DNA of 46,828 bases from Bacteroidaceae bacterium (GTDB lineage: Bacteria > Bacteroidota > Bacteroidia > Bacteroidales > Bacteroidaceae). The notes beneath the pieces are model-generated. The model saw only the letters and a program-made list of their open reading frames with translations. It searched no databases and was not told the origin of the DNA. Positions within the stretch are counted from its first letter, which is position 1; the number at the start of each line of letters is the position of its first letter. Positions 1 through 8,811 of the stretch are shown here, in pieces. A program made the position numbers and the translations under genes. Where the stretch lies: NCBI GenBank assembly GCA_017560945.1, contig JAFZDY010000013.1, positions 1-46,828 on the forward strand, in the 5' to 3' direction.

Positions 1-249
1 CACGGATGACACGGGTTTTTTCTCCTTGCTCCTTCTTTGAACCTTTCTAAGGGCAGGCAGACCCTGCCCCTACGAGAAATTGAACCTTGAACCTTAAATT
101 TTAAATTTATTAATCTGCGTTATCTGCGCAATCTGCGGATGAAGAATTGAACCTTTGACTTGCGTAGCTTGATGAGCGATAGCGAACTAATTTTGAACCT
201 TGAAGTTTGACTTGCGTAGCTTGATGAGCGATAGCGAACTAATTTTGAA
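1..249. repeat. Composite dispersed repeat region
   Basis: This stretch holds no gene. Positions 1-18 are part of the CACGGATGACACGG repeat. Positions 81-110 are TTGAACC-type heptamers. A 32-bp segment at 112-143 recurs identically at 7079-7110. A 44-bp unit occurs twice, at 154-197 and 206-249 (period 52). The core of that unit, read as CTTGCGTAGCTTGATGAGCG, recurs inverted at 17577-17610 and 44731-44764. Confidence 0.8.
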
Positions 250-449
250 TCTTAAATCCGTCCATAGAAAAGCCGTACCAGTGATGATGATGAAACTCCG
301 AGTTGAAGGATTTGAGGGCCCGTTCCTCTTTGTAATCCGCCTAACCACGAAGGGGCGGCACGCCATTGATGAACGAAGCTGATCTCGGCATTTCAGATTA
401 TTTGATGAGTTTCCCAATCTGACTGATACGGCCTATAGCTTTTTCTTTC
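250..449 (-). ncRNA. ssrS: Bacteroidales-1 / 6S-like RNA
   Basis: This is a structured non-coding RNA of about 190-200 nt lying downstream of rplT. Seen in the sequence: a TTTG-N20-TATATTTG promoter at 456-487 puts the start near 449. Positions 422-432 pair with 272-282 and 433-436 with 264-267 as a long closing stem. Positions 407-413 pair with 292-298 and 384-388 with 298-302, and 337-341/354-358 form an apical hairpin. Known: the Bacteroidales-1 motif starts at such a promoter and is usually found downstream of the L20 gene. It has been linked to 6S RNA, which binds RNA polymerase holoenzyme. Inferred: same family, from location, promoter and long imperfect rod shape. The 3' end (about 250-264) is an estimate. 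Short reading frames on both strands here are artefacts. Confidence 0.82.
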
Positions 450-455
450 GTAAGG

Positions 456-487
456 CAAATATAGTGACTATTCGCGAGAGCACCAAA
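456..487 (-). promoter_or_regulatory. Promoter of the 6S-like RNA
   Basis: On the minus strand TTTG (484-487) is followed after exactly 20 nt by TATATTTG (456-463). This is a full match to the Bacteroidetes housekeeping promoter, predicting a start near 449. Confidence 0.85.
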
Positions 488-569
488 GAAATCATTGGGA
501 ATTTGTATAGGAATGGTCGATTTTTCTAAGTTTTGTCCCCCATTGTTATCTTGAGTTTGCAAAAGTGGA

Positions 570-611
570 TATAAAAAACAATGGCCCGCTTTTCGATGTG
601 AAAAACGAGCC
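570..611 (-). terminator. Terminator of the rplT operon
   Basis: Arms 583-594 and 600-611 form a 12-bp stem with two G-U pairs around a 5-nt loop. On the minus strand it is followed by a T-rich tract (TTGTTTTTTAT). It lies 32 bp after the rplT stop and separates that operon from the downstream 6S-like RNA. Confidence 0.8.
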
Positions 612-642
612 TTTGTATTGTAAATCTAAAAATCTTTGATTC

Positions 643-987
643 TTACTTTACCTTTGCTACGATAGCCTTGAATGCTTCGGGGTGATTCATAGCGAGGTCA
701 GCCAACACCTTGCGGTTGATTTCGATACCATTCTTGTGGAGAGCACCCATCAAAGTTGAGTAAGACATACCTTCCAAACGAGCGGCAGCGTTGATACGCT
801 GAATCCACAATGCACGGAAAGAACGCTTCTTGTTACGACGGTCACGGAATGCATAAGTAAGACCCTTTTCCCAAGTGTTCTTAGCAACGGTCCATACATT
901 CTTACGAGCACCGAAGTATCCACGGGTAAGACCTAAAATTTTCTTTCTCTTAGCTCTTGAAGCTACATGATTTACTGATCTTGGCAT
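643..987 (-). CDS. rplT: 50S ribosomal protein L20
   Basis: L20 is an early 23S rRNA-binding protein needed for large-subunit assembly. The 114-residue product begins [16 protein letters not shown] and has the very basic N-terminal tail and the [19 protein letters not shown] core of the family, at the usual length. It is the last gene of thrS-infC-rpmI-rplT, 135 bp after rpmI, and is followed by a strong terminator. In Proteobacteria and Firmicutes L20 represses its own operon by binding mRNA. Whether that happens here is not known, but an inverted repeat between infC and rpmI would be in the right place. Confidence 0.98.
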   Translation of the reverse strand: MPRSVNHVASRAKRKKILGLTRGYFGARKNVWTVAKNTWEKGLTYAFRDRRNKKRSFRALWIQRINAAARLEGMSYSTLMGALHKNGIEINRKVLADLAMNHPEAFKAIVAKVK

Positions 988-1122
988 AGTTTTTAAATCT
1001 TTTTGAACGTTAGCGCCACCTTATTCTTATTTATTTATAGGTGAACTTTTCTTGGCTAAACATTCGGTTAATAACTTAATTAATTTCCTTTACGCTTTTT
1101 TCTCTGTCTTGAGTTGAAAAGA

Positions 1123-1320
1123 TTACTTCATGCAGAGGAGTTGCTTTACTGAATCCACGTTGGCTGTGTGAACCAAACCTGAATGGCAAAGGTTTCTCTT
1201 TTGCTTCTTAGTCTTCTTAGTCAAGATGTGGCTGTGAAAAGCGTGTTTTCTCTTGATCTTTCCTGTTCCGGTAAGAGTGAATCTTTTTTTAGCACCGGAA
1301 TTAGTCTTAATCTTCGGCAT
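1123..1320 (-). CDS. rpmI: 50S ribosomal protein L35
   Basis: L35 is a small basic protein of the large ribosomal subunit. The 65-residue product starts [20 protein letters not shown] and carries the family's KKRF and the [14 protein letters not shown] segment. It sits between infC and rplT in the order conserved across bacteria. No separate promoter is visible, so it is probably read with infC and thrS. Confidence 0.97.
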   Translation of the reverse strand: MPKIKTNSGAKKRFTLTGTGKIKRKHAFHSHILTKKTKKQKRNLCHSGLVHTANVDSVKQLLCMK

Positions 1321-1352
1321 GTTTTTTATTTATTTAAATTGTTATTAATAAT

Positions 1353-1384
1353 GTGGTAGCGCACTATACCGATGGCGCTACGCA
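1353..1384. promoter_or_regulatory. Inverted repeat between infC and rpmI
   Basis: GTAGCGC (1356-1362) pairs with GCGCTAC (1375-1381). The stem extends by GTG/CAC across a one-base bulge. It lies about 35 bp upstream of the rpmI start in the presumed polycistronic mRNA. It has no T-tract, so it is not a typical terminator. A role as an L20-responsive operator is a guess from operon position only. Confidence 0.45.
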
Positions 1385-1416
1385 CGTTTTCTCATTTTTT
1401 TGTGTATGAGGAGTGA

Positions 1417-2010
1417 TTATTCCTCGTTGCTCTTTTCTGCCTTAGCGGGCTTGGGTTGAGCATTTGCATTTCCCTTCTTTGTTGCCATACCCTTTTTGGG
1501 GCTGAGGAAGATGGTCATGCGCTTTCCTTCGAGAATAGGCATTTGGTCAACCTTGGCATATTCTTCCAAATCGTTGGCAAAACGCAGAAGGAGTACTTCG
1601 CCTTGCTCCTTGAAGAGGATGCTTCGTCCCTTGAAGAACACGTAGGCTTTCACCTTGTCGCCATCTTGCAAGAATCCGATTGCGTGCTTCAACTTGAAGT
1701 TGTAATCGTGGTCATCTGTTTGAGGACCGAAGCGGATTTCTTTCACATCCACCTTCACTTGCTTGGCTTTCTGTTCTTTCTGACGCTTCTTTAACTGATA
1801 AAGAAATTTAGAATATTCAATGAGTTTGCATACGGGCGGTTGTGCGTTAGGTGAAATTTCCACCAAGTCCACTTCTCTGTCTTCTGCCATTTTCAATGCT
1901 TGTGCGATAGGATAAACGGCTGGCTCCATATCGTCGCCCACAATGCGGACTTCTTTGGCACGAATCTGTTCATTGATTCGATGTTGCCCTTTCAGATTGT
2001 CGTTTTTCAT
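1417..2010 (-). CDS. infC: Translation initiation factor IF-3
   Basis: IF-3 binds the 30S subunit, prevents premature joining of 50S and checks the start codon. The 197-residue product has the N-terminal domain ([17 protein letters not shown] to about residue 75), a basic linker helix ([11 protein letters not shown]) and the C-terminal domain ([20 protein letters not shown] to about 170). A low-complexity KAEKSNEE-type tail follows. The start is a normal ATG; many bacteria use a rare AUU here. A hairpin lies upstream, between it and thrS. Confidence 0.97.
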   Translation of the reverse strand: MKNDNLKGQHRINEQIRAKEVRIVGDDMEPAVYPIAQALKMAEDREVDLVEISPNAQPPVCKLIEYSKFLYQLKKRQKEQKAKQVKVDVKEIRFGPQTDDHDYNFKLKHAIGFLQDGDKVKAYVFFKGRSILFKEQGEVLLLRFANDLEEYAKVDQMPILEGKRMTIFLSPKKGMATKKGNANAQPKPAKAEKSNEE

Positions 2011-2086
2011 TCAAAAACTTACGGGTTTCTTTTGAATTGTTTTTGTTGTTTTACTCTGTTATCTAATCTTTATCGTTAACACAAAA

Positions 2087-2116
2087 GCAACTCGGATTGT
2101 TGCCTTTCCGAGTTGC
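2087..2116 (-). terminator. Hairpin between thrS and infC (attenuator or terminator)
   Basis: A perfect 10-bp inverted repeat (2087-2096 with 2107-2116, arm GCAACTCGGA) has a 10-nt loop. On the minus strand it is followed by TTTTGTG. It could partly terminate transcripts after thrS and so set the ratio of synthetase to ribosomal mRNA. No clear promoter was seen between it and infC. Confidence 0.6.
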
Positions 2117-2138
2117 TTATGCTTAAGCGGGTGCAAAA

Positions 2139-4079
2139 TTAATATTTATTTATCATATTTTGAACTTCTTCGTTCAAAATCTTTGCAAATTCTTCGATTT
2201 TTTTGCTTCCTTGGTCACCTTCACCCTGTTTACGTACTGAAACTTCGCCATTTTCGGCTTCTTTTTCACCTACAATCAACAAGTAAGGGATGCGCTTCAT
2301 TTCATTATCGCGAATCTTACGACCAATCTTTTCGTTGCGGTCGTCAACCAATGCGCGGATGTCTTGGCTATCGAGGTAAGCGCGTACCTTCTCTGCATAG
2401 TCGTTGAACTTTTCTGAGATGGGGAGTACCACTACCTGGTCGGGAGTCAACCACAAGGGGAACTTACCACCGGTGTGCTCGATGAGTACGGCTACGAAAC
2501 GCTCCATTGAACCGAAGGGCGCACGGTGAATCATCACTGGGCGATGTTTCTGATTGTCCGATCCCATGTACTCGAGTTGGAAACGCTCGGGCAAGTTGTA
2601 GTCTACCTGGATGGTTCCCAATTGCCAACGACGACCGATGGCGTCTTTCACCATAAAGTCGAGCTTAGGACCATAGAAGGCTGCTTCGCCATATTCTACT
2701 TTGGCGGGGAGTCCCTTCTCCTGACAAGCCTCGATGATGGCCTGCTCAGCACGTTCCCAATTGTCTTCGCTACCGATGTACTTTTCACGATTTACCTTGT
2801 CGCGGAGTGAAATCTGTGCTTCGAAGTTCTCGAAGTTAAGTGCGCGGAAGATGATGAAGATGATGTCCATCACGCGGAGGAATTCGTCCTTCACTTGGTC
2901 GGGGCGACAGAAGATGTGAGCATCGTCCTGAGTGAAACTACGTACACGTGTCAAACCATGCAACTCACCACTCTGTTCGTAGCGATATACGGTACCGAAC
3001 TCAGCCAAGCGAAGTGGGAGATCCTTGTACGAGCGGGGTTGCCACTTGTAGATTTCGCAATGGTGAGGACAGTTCATAGGCTTCAACAGGTACTCTTCGT
3101 TCTCCTCGGGAGTGTGGATGGGTTGGAATGAGTCCTTACCATACTTTGCGTAGTGTCCTGAAGTTACGTAGAGTTGCTTGTTACCGATGTGGGGAGTCAT
3201 TACCTGCTGGTAACCAAAGCGCTTCTGGATGCGCTTGAGGAAATCTTCCAAACGGAGGCGAAGGGCTGTACCCTTGGGCAACCACATGGGAAGACCCTTA
3301 CCTACGGTTTCTGAGAACATGAAGAGTTCCATTTCCTTACCAATCTTGCGATGGTCGCGCTTCTTAGCCTCTTCCATCATGGCGAGGTACTCGTCGAGCA
3401 TCTTTTTCTTGGGGAAACTGATACCGTAGATACGAGTCATCTGCTTGCGATCCTCCTGTCCGCGCCAGTATGCACCGGCTACAGCGGTCAACTTGATGGC
3501 CTTGATGGGGGCTGTGCTTACCAAGTGAGGACCACGACAGAGGTCAGTGAATGAACCCTGAGTGTAGGTGGTAATGTGTCCGTCCTCCAACTCAGCGATG
3601 AGTTCGCACTTGTATGTTTCGCCACGATCGCCAAACATTTTGAGGGCATCCTCCTTAGCGATGTCTTCGCGAACGAGTACTTCCTTCTTGCTGGCCAACT
3701 CGGCCATTTTCTTTTCGATATTCACGAGGTCAGCTTCCTTAATGGTAGTTTCACCCGGATCTACGTCGTAGTAAAAACCGCTTTCAATAGCAGGACCTAT
3801 ACCGAACTGAATGCCGGGATAGAGTTCTTGCAAAGCCTCGGCCAACAAGTGTGCACTTGTGTGCCAGAAGGCGTGCTTACCCTGCTCGTCGTCCCACTTG
3901 TAGAGGACGATAGAGGCGTCACTATTGATGGGGCGGGAAAGGTCCCAAGTCTCCCCATTTACTCCACATGCAAGCACATCCTGTGCCAGACGTGAACTGA
4001 TGCTTTCTGCAATTTGCAGACCGGTTACACCTTCGTTGTACTCACGAACTGAACCGTCGGGAAATGTAATTTTTATCAT
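2139..4079 (-). CDS. thrS: Threonine--tRNA ligase
   Basis: This class II synthetase charges tRNA-Thr. The 646 residues hold an N-terminal TGS domain (about 1-62) and an editing domain with HTSAH near residue 73 and the DLCRGPH motif near 180. The catalytic core shows [10 protein letters not shown], which carries the zinc cysteine, [15 protein letters not shown] (motif 2) and [11 protein letters not shown] (motif 3). The C-terminal anticodon-binding domain starts near [11 protein letters not shown]. Length and motifs are standard. A promoter box at 4110-4117 gives a leader of about 24 nt. It is the first gene of the infC-rpmI-rplT group. I saw no T-box or attenuation leader. Confidence 0.98.
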   Translation of the reverse strand: MIKITFPDGSVREYNEGVTGLQIAESISSRLAQDVLACGVNGETWDLSRPINSDASIVLYKWDDEQGKHAFWHTSAHLLAEALQELYPGIQFGIGPAIESGFYYDVDPGETTIKEADLVNIEKKMAELASKKEVLVREDIAKEDALKMFGDRGETYKCELIAELEDGHITTYTQGSFTDLCRGPHLVSTAPIKAIKLTAVAGAYWRGQEDRKQMTRIYGISFPKKKMLDEYLAMMEEAKKRDHRKIGKEMELFMFSETVGKGLPMWLPKGTALRLRLEDFLKRIQKRFGYQQVMTPHIGNKQLYVTSGHYAKYGKDSFQPIHTPEENEEYLLKPMNCPHHCEIYKWQPRSYKDLPLRLAEFGTVYRYEQSGELHGLTRVRSFTQDDAHIFCRPDQVKDEFLRVMDIIFIIFRALNFENFEAQISLRDKVNREKYIGSEDNWERAEQAIIEACQEKGLPAKVEYGEAAFYGPKLDFMVKDAIGRRWQLGTIQVDYNLPERFQLEYMGSDNQKHRPVMIHRAPFGSMERFVAVLIEHTGGKFPLWLTPDQVVVLPISEKFNDYAEKVRAYLDSQDIRALVDDRNEKIGRKIRDNEMKRIPYLLIVGEKEAENGEVSVRKQGEGDQGSKKIEEFAKILNEEVQNMINKY

Positions 4080-4109
4080 AATCTTTTGCTATTTTCGTCT
4101 TTTAGGCGG

Positions 4110-4117
4110 CAAAATTA
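4110..4117 (-). promoter_or_regulatory. Promoter -7 box of thrS
   Basis: TAATTTTG on the minus strand matches TAnnTTTG and predicts a start near 4103, 24 nt before the thrS ATG. No clear TTTG box lies at the expected distance. Confidence 0.6.
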
Positions 4118-4240
4118 GCGATTTCTTTTGAGTTTCACGGCTTTTCTAACGAAAAATATGAGGACAAAGTGGGATTTTTTGATGTTTTTATGGATATGTG
4201 AACATCAATGCAGGCATTAGGTGGCTTAAAGCCTGGGATA

Positions 4241-4328
4241 AAGTGGCCTTGTGATATGGGTAAAGTAACCTTGTGATGTGGGTGAAGTAACCTTGTGATA
4301 TGGGTGAAGTGGCCTTGTGATGTGGGTG
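4241..4328. repeat. Tandem repeat, four 22-bp units
   Basis: Four contiguous 22-bp units start at 4241, 4263, 4285 and 4307, with consensus AAGTRRCCTTGTGATRTGGG plus two bases. They differ only at a GG/AA pair, an A/G site and the last base. They lie between thrS and the TPR gene. A 74-codon frame crosses them, but 22 is not a multiple of three and its start is GTG, so I do not call a gene. Confidence 0.9.
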
Positions 4329-4355
4329 AAGTATCATCAAATCTGTGCGGAGTAA

Positions 4356-6410
4356 TCACTCTCCCACCTCGGTGTATCGTTTGATGATGTTGTAGGCTTT
4401 GAAGAGGCCAAGTTCGCCTGCTTTGCTCAGGTCGGCCAACCCCTCCTTGTTTTGTCCTAAGAAGATGTGTGTGAGCCCTCGGTTGAAGTATGCTTCAGCA
4501 AAGTTGGGATTTATCTCGATGGCCTTGTTGAAGTCTACCATGGCTCCATGGTAGTCGTTTTGTTGGCAGAGGATGACCGCACGGTTGTAGTACGCATACA
4601 CAAAGTCGGGCATCAGGGTGATGACCTTTTCGAGGTCGGCTCGCACCATTTCATACTCGTTCACGTGTCCCATCGTCACGGTGGTCAACTTTGCTTTTGT
4701 GTTCAGTGCAGGGTCATGTGTGGCATTTTCGACCTCCTCCTCGGCGCGTATGTACTCCAATTGCTTGTATCTGATGAGGGCGCGATTGAAGTATGCCGCG
4801 ACATATTTGTCATTCTTCAGAATGGCTTGTGTGAGGTCGTCTATGGCGCTTGTAAAGTCTTGCACCAGGTAGAAGTCCAGTGCGCGGGCAAATCGCAAGT
4901 CGGCTCGTTCAGGAGCGTTCACAATGGCCGATGTGTAGGTGTCCACCGAGGCAAAGTGTTCCTTTACCTGAGTTTCGTTCAAGGGGGCTTCCTGATTGGT
5001 AATGCGCAGGCGCTTTACCAATGTCTGAGTTTGGTTCATCTCGTCTACGTACTTGTGGTAGGCATTGACGCGGTTTACTTCGCTTTCCTTCTGATAATAA
5101 GTGAGCACGAACATTGGCTCCATCTCCACCTTCACATTGCGGTTTTGCACCTTGCCTCTGTATTCGTTCTTGTACATTTGTTGTAGTTCGTCGTTGTCGG
5201 CCACCACCAGTTTGCGGTAGTTCTTCACGTTCTTGTCCGACTCCTTACGGGTCTTTTCCTCCTCCTCGTCCTTGTCCTTGTTGTTCGCCTTGTTGGAGTT
5301 GTTTCCTCCGTATAGTGAGTTTCGTCGCTCTATTTCGGCCTTCAACAGTGTTTCCTCGTCCTTTTTAGCCCCTCGTTGGTCGCCTATTTTTCTTCGGGCT
5401 ACGGCTCGTTGCTCATATCCGGCAAGGAAGTTTGGGTACTCCTCGAGCACGGTGGTATAGTCACTGATGGCTCCCTTCAAGTCACCTGTCTGGTCGCGAA
5501 GCAGGGCTCGGTTGTAGATGGCCATCATGTTCTCAGGCTCCATCTCTATAACTCGATCGAAGTCTTCGATGGCTCTATTGTCGTCGCCTACTTGTGCGCG
5601 CAACAGGCCTCGGTTGTACAGGGCTATCAGGTTGTTGCCATCCACATTCACGGCCATGTCGTAGTCGCTCATGGCTCCGCGCAAGTTATTCTGATGATAG
5701 CGTGCAAGGGCGCGATTCACGTAGTGTCCTGCGTTCATCGATGCTAGGTAAATGGCTTCGCTCAAGTCCTCTTCGGCTTCTTTGTATCGGTCGAGTTGCA
5801 AGTTTAGCATGGCTCTCATGCTCCACACGTCGGGGTCGTACTTGTCAAGGGTCAGTGCGTGGTTGATGTCGGCTTCGGCCTTCAGCGTGTCCTTTTGTTT
5901 CATCCACACCTCGCCACTCATCAGGTATCCAGGTACGTAGCGGGGCGACATTTCGAGCATCCGTTGTACGTCGGCTCTTGCACCATCATAGTCATTCTCG
6001 CGCATTCGGCATAGTACGAGGTTGTGCCACAGGCTCACGTTTGATGGGTCGTGCTCCAGTGCTTGTGTGTAGTCATGGATGGCCTCTTTGTAGTTACCTT
6101 GATTGATGCGGGCAATGCCTCGTACCTGGTAATAGTCCACCACGAAGGGGTTTCGGTCAATGGCCTCCGAGCAATCCTGTTCGGCTCCTTGGTAGTCCTC
6201 CAGGTTTAGTTTGGCTACTCCTCGGAAGAAGTAGGGGCTGTGCAGATAGGGCTTCGCGTTGATTACTTGGTTGAAATACTGAATGGATAGCACATAATCC
6301 TCGAAATAGAGGGCATTACGTCCTATCAGCATCACTCTGTCGGTGTTGATTTGTGACCACACAGGCAGGTGAAATAACATCAGTATGTACAACAAGTATC
6401 TTCGTGGCAT
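4356..6410 (-). CDS. TPR-repeat exported protein
   Basis: A 684-residue protein with an N-terminal signal sequence (MPRRYLLYILMLFHLPVWSQ) and about ten TPR units in residues 25-365, recognisable from repeats such as YNRGLLRAQVGDDNRAIEDF. A charged low-complexity linker (about 370-400, rich in K, D, E and N) follows. The C-terminal part then carries further TPRs (for example YAYYNRAVILCQQNDYHGA). TPRs mediate protein-protein contacts, probably in the periplasm or at the outer membrane. It lies 46 bp downstream of def and probably shares its transcript. The partner is unknown. The neighbourhood (deformylase, RuvX, thrS) is a conserved arrangement in Bacteroidales and does not reveal its role. 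Confidence 0.85.
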   Translation of the reverse strand: MPRRYLLYILMLFHLPVWSQINTDRVMLIGRNALYFEDYVLSIQYFNQVINAKPYLHSPYFFRGVAKLNLEDYQGAEQDCSEAIDRNPFVVDYYQVRGIARINQGNYKEAIHDYTQALEHDPSNVSLWHNLVLCRMRENDYDGARADVQRMLEMSPRYVPGYLMSGEVWMKQKDTLKAEADINHALTLDKYDPDVWSMRAMLNLQLDRYKEAEEDLSEAIYLASMNAGHYVNRALARYHQNNLRGAMSDYDMAVNVDGNNLIALYNRGLLRAQVGDDNRAIEDFDRVIEMEPENMMAIYNRALLRDQTGDLKGAISDYTTVLEEYPNFLAGYEQRAVARRKIGDQRGAKKDEETLLKAEIERRNSLYGGNNSNKANNKDKDEEEEKTRKESDKNVKNYRKLVVADNDELQQMYKNEYRGKVQNRNVKVEMEPMFVLTYYQKESEVNRVNAYHKYVDEMNQTQTLVKRLRITNQEAPLNETQVKEHFASVDTYTSAIVNAPERADLRFARALDFYLVQDFTSAIDDLTQAILKNDKYVAAYFNRALIRYKQLEYIRAEEEVENATHDPALNTKAKLTTVTMGHVNEYEMVRADLEKVITLMPDFVYAYYNRAVILCQQNDYHGAMVDFNKAIEINPNFAEAYFNRGLTHIFLGQNKEGLADLSKAGELGLFKAYNIIKRYTEVGE

Positions 6411-6456
6411 TTGTTATATTGGCCTCTAACTCCAAACCTTTCGTTATTCCTTTTAC

Positions 6457-7011
6457 TTACTTCACCGTTTTCACGCGATACGAGCAACGTACGGCTCCTT
6501 TCAGCAGGTTGGTCAGTTTGCCCTTTATCATCTGCTTGCGGAGTCCACTCAGGTGGTCGATGAACATTTTACCCTCCAGGTGGTCAAACTCGTGTTGCAT
6601 ACAGCGTGCCTCAAATCCGTCGACCCACTCGTCGTGTTCTTGCCATTCGTCGTCGAAGTACTTCACGTGGATGCGTGTGGGGCGCTTCACGGCTTCGTTA
6701 ATGCCGGGCAAGCTTAGGCAACCTTCGTCCTTAATGTCGGTCTCCTCGCCCACTTCTATGATGTGGGGATTGATGAAGGCGCGTCGGTAGCCCTTGTATT
6801 CGGGATAGTCATCGCTCAACACATCGAGGTCAATCACTACCACACGTATGGGTAGTCCTATTTGAGGTGCGGCCAATCCGCATCCGTCGGCGCGATCCAT
6901 GGTGTCGAACATGTTACTTATCAGTTCCTTCAAGTTTGGGTAATCGGGGGTGATGTCTTCAGCCTCTTTTCTTAATACTGGCTGTCCGTAGATGTATACA
7001 GGAAGTATCAT
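6457..7011 (-). CDS. def: Peptide deformylase
   Basis: This Fe/Zn hydrolase removes the formyl group from the initiator methionine of new proteins. All three signature motifs are present in the 184 residues: GCGLAAPQ (43-50), EGCLSLP (96-102) and HEFDH (140-144). The metal ligands are the motif-2 cysteine and the two histidines, and the glutamate is the catalytic base. Length is typical. It lies 188 bp downstream of ruvX, the gap being filled by dispersed repeats, and just upstream of the TPR gene. Confidence 0.97.
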   Translation of the reverse strand: MILPVYIYGQPVLRKEAEDITPDYPNLKELISNMFDTMDRADGCGLAAPQIGLPIRVVVIDLDVLSDDYPEYKGYRRAFINPHIIEVGEETDIKDEGCLSLPGINEAVKRPTRIHVKYFDDEWQEHDEWVDGFEARCMQHEFDHLEGKMFIDHLSGLRKQMIKGKLTNLLKGAVRCSYRVKTVK

Positions 7012-7056
7012 GTGAATGAATTATGATTTTTGAATTATGATTATTTTGAATTTTAA

Positions 7057-7177
7057 ATCTTGAACCTTGAATAAATAAAATCTGCGTTATCTGCGCAATC
7101 TGCGGATGAAAAATGTCCACGTAACGCATTGTTCCTTTGAATTTTGAACTTTGAATCTTGAATCTTGAACCTTGAAT
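7057..7177. repeat. Dispersed and heptameric repeats between ruvX and def
   Basis: Positions 7079-7110 are identical to 112-143 and contain three 9-bp steps starting TCTGCG. Six heptamers of the form TTTGAAT/CTTGAAC fill 7136-7177. Nearly the whole ruvX-def gap consists of this material. Confidence 0.8.
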
Positions 7178-7199
7178 ATTTAATTTTTGAACCTCGGCT

Positions 7200-7619
7200 T
7201 CAGAACCCTCTGCGACTCTCCATGTAGGTTTGGAGTATGATGCAGGCGCTTATCTCGTCCACCAGCGCCTTGTTTTGGCGGTCCTTCTTCTTTAGTCCTG
7301 CGTCCAGCATGGTGCGGTGAGCCATCACCGAGGTGAATCGCTCGTCCACCATCTCCAACGGTATGTCGGGCAATAGTTTCTTCAGCCGGTTGACAAAGGG
7401 GGTGATGCGCTTCATGTTTTCCGAGTACTCGCCCGAGTTTTGTCGTGGCAAACCTACTACAATGCGTTCCACCTGTTCGCGCTTCACGTAGTCAAGGATA
7501 AAGTCCACCAACTGTGCCGTGGCTACTGTGGTCAGCCCATTGGCTATGATTTGCAGGGGATCCGTCACGGCCAATCCCGTGCGCTTCTGTCCGTAGTCTA
7601 TTGATAATATTCTGCCCAT
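7200..7619 (-). CDS. ruvX: RuvX/YqgF family Holliday junction resolvase-like nuclease
   Basis: An RNase H-fold protein of the YqgF family, implicated in 16S rRNA 3' processing and/or Holliday junction resolution. The 139-residue product begins MGRILSIDYGQKRTGLAVTD, containing the first catalytic Asp. It continues with VVGLPRQNSGE, DERFTS and DEISACIILQ, the remaining acidic sites. An in-frame start 18 codons upstream (7673) is rejected: the homology begins at 7619, and a TACTTTTG box at 7629-7636 would place transcription start near 7622. This implies an almost leaderless mRNA. Confidence 0.93.
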   Translation of the reverse strand: MGRILSIDYGQKRTGLAVTDPLQIIANGLTTVATAQLVDFILDYVKREQVERIVVGLPRQNSGEYSENMKRITPFVNRLKKLLPDIPLEMVDERFTSVMAHRTMLDAGLKKKDRQNKALVDEISACIILQTYMESRRGF

Positions 7620-7628
7620 AATCGGTGG

Positions 7629-7636
7629 CAAAAGTA
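7629..7636 (-). promoter_or_regulatory. Promoter -7 box of ruvX
   Basis: TACTTTTG on the minus strand predicts a start near 7622, only about 3 nt before the chosen ATG at 7619. Confidence 0.6.
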
Positions 7637-7820
7637 CACATTTTGTATCACACGCGAGGTATAAAGAAATCAAAAAAGATATAAAATTTAGGAAAATGGT
7701 CTATTCTCTCCCACTTTGCTCACTTGATTCATCTTTCCGTAGGGAGTATTTTGGCCACCTCCTACCCCCTTTGTTTCCCTCTTTACCTGCTTGTTTTTAC
7801 TTCTTCTTTTACATACTTTA

Positions 7821-7908
7821 GGCACGGATTCACACCGATGTCTTCACACAATAGCTATTCTCTATCAATGTAGCAAACTATTTGTGAAATCCGTGGTATC
7901 CGTGCCCA
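7821..7908. repeat. CACGGAT-type inverted repeat element
   Basis: The left arm (7821-7857, beginning with GGCACGGATTCAC) and right arm (7870-7908, ending ATCCGTGCC) are imperfect reverse complements over about 35 bp. The element lies between the SPOR lipoprotein gene and ruvX. Related elements are at 46515-46611 and, as half copies, at 1-18, 23361-23393 and 44782-44834. Confidence 0.7.
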
Positions 7909-7945
7909 AAACACTTATCTCTTTTCTTCTTCAGATGCTACTCTC

Positions 7946-8449
7946 TTACTTCACGTTGTAGAGCAACCATGCTCTCTGGAAATCGGCATGAGCCGAGTCG
8001 TTAGCATAGCGAGCCTTGAATGCCTCGCGAGCCTGAGCAGCAGAAGCCTTGTCGTCGTGAGTGCTCACGATTACACGATACATATTGTTGCTGGCATTGT
8101 AAGCCACTACAGCACTATATCCGGCAGCATCCAATTCGCTCTTGAGGTTGTTGGCATTCACCTGTGAACCGAAACTTCCGCACACTACGCTGAAATCCTT
8201 CAGTGCGTTACCCGATACCACAGTTACCTTTTCCTCGCGAACTACTGCCGATGTAGCTTGTGAGGGAGCACTCTGTGCAGGAGCTGTCTGTATAGGAGCC
8301 ACGGTCATAGCAGTACCAGCAGGAGTCTCTGCCAATTCCTGTTGCTTAGCCTTTTCATAAGCCTTCTTGTAAGCACTTTCACTTGACTTACATGAAGTGA
8401 ATGCCATAGTTACACACAATCCGAACGCTAATACCAAATACTTTTTCAT
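7946..8449 (-). CDS. SPOR-domain lipoprotein
   Basis: A 167-residue predicted lipoprotein. It has a signal peptide ending in a lipobox (AFTSC, Cys about 20), a short charged helix (KKAYEKAKQQE), an Ala/Pro/Gln/Thr-rich linker and a C-terminal SPOR-type domain from about residue 88 (FSVVCGSFGSQVNANNLKSE to the end). SPOR domains bind glycan strands lacking stem peptides, as found at division sites. Inferred role: envelope protein in peptidoglycan remodelling or cell division. It is single, with its own promoter box at 8502-8509. Confidence 0.88.
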   Translation of the reverse strand: MKKYLVLAFGLCVTMAFTSCKSSESAYKKAYEKAKQQELAETPAGTAMTVAPIQTAPAQSAPSQATSAVVREEKVTVVSGNALKDFSVVCGSFGSQVNANNLKSELDAAGYSAVVAYNASNNMYRVIVSTHDDKASAAQAREAFKARYANDSAHADFQRAWLLYNVK

Positions 8450-8501
8450 ACTTTTCTTCGTTTTTGTTTTAAGTTGTTATGAATATGTTATTTACATGAT
8501 G

Positions 8502-8509
8502 CAAATTTA
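8502..8509 (-). promoter_or_regulatory. Promoter -7 box of the SPOR lipoprotein gene
   Basis: TAAATTTG on the minus strand predicts a start near 8495 and a leader of about 46 nt. A TTTG lies upstream but at only 12 nt. Confidence 0.55.
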
Positions 8510-8701
8510 CGAGTAATTTTCCAAATACACTAATAAAACTCCCTCTTTTTTCGCTTTTATTTCTTATTTTTTTTCAAAAAGTGATTATGGAGGTGAAATC
8601 GCGTGTTTTCTCTAAGTTTTCCCCTTTTTACCCGAACAAATTACTCCTCATCCACGTTCTTACAGTGTGTTTTTCATAGTAATAGATTTTTAGATTCCCT
8701 T

Positions 8702-8740
8702 GGAGGTGCCGCTTGAGACAAGTCGCTCCTCCTCTTTTTA
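8702..8740 (+). terminator. Orphan intrinsic terminator
   Basis: Positions 8702-8714 pair with 8720-8732 (13-position stem with two mismatches and one G-U pair, 5-nt loop). TCTTTTTA follows on the plus strand. No plus-strand gene lies upstream of it in this gap (8450-9305), so it may end an unannotated small transcript. Confidence 0.6.
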
Positions 8741-8811
8741 TTGAATTTCTCTGTAAATGCTTTGAGTCGTAGATCTACTAAAACAAAGTTTTAAAACGAG
8801 TGTGAAGAAAA

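Noticed and set aside
187-417. 76-codon frame on the minus strand and a 60-codon frame on the plus strand (200-382)
   Set aside because: They overlap the folded 6S-like RNA, the minus frame starts with TTG, and its end reads through dispersed repeats.
4135-4359. 74-codon frame across the 22-bp tandem repeat
   Set aside because: The repeat unit is not a multiple of three, the start is GTG overlapping the TPR stop, and composition is not protein-like.
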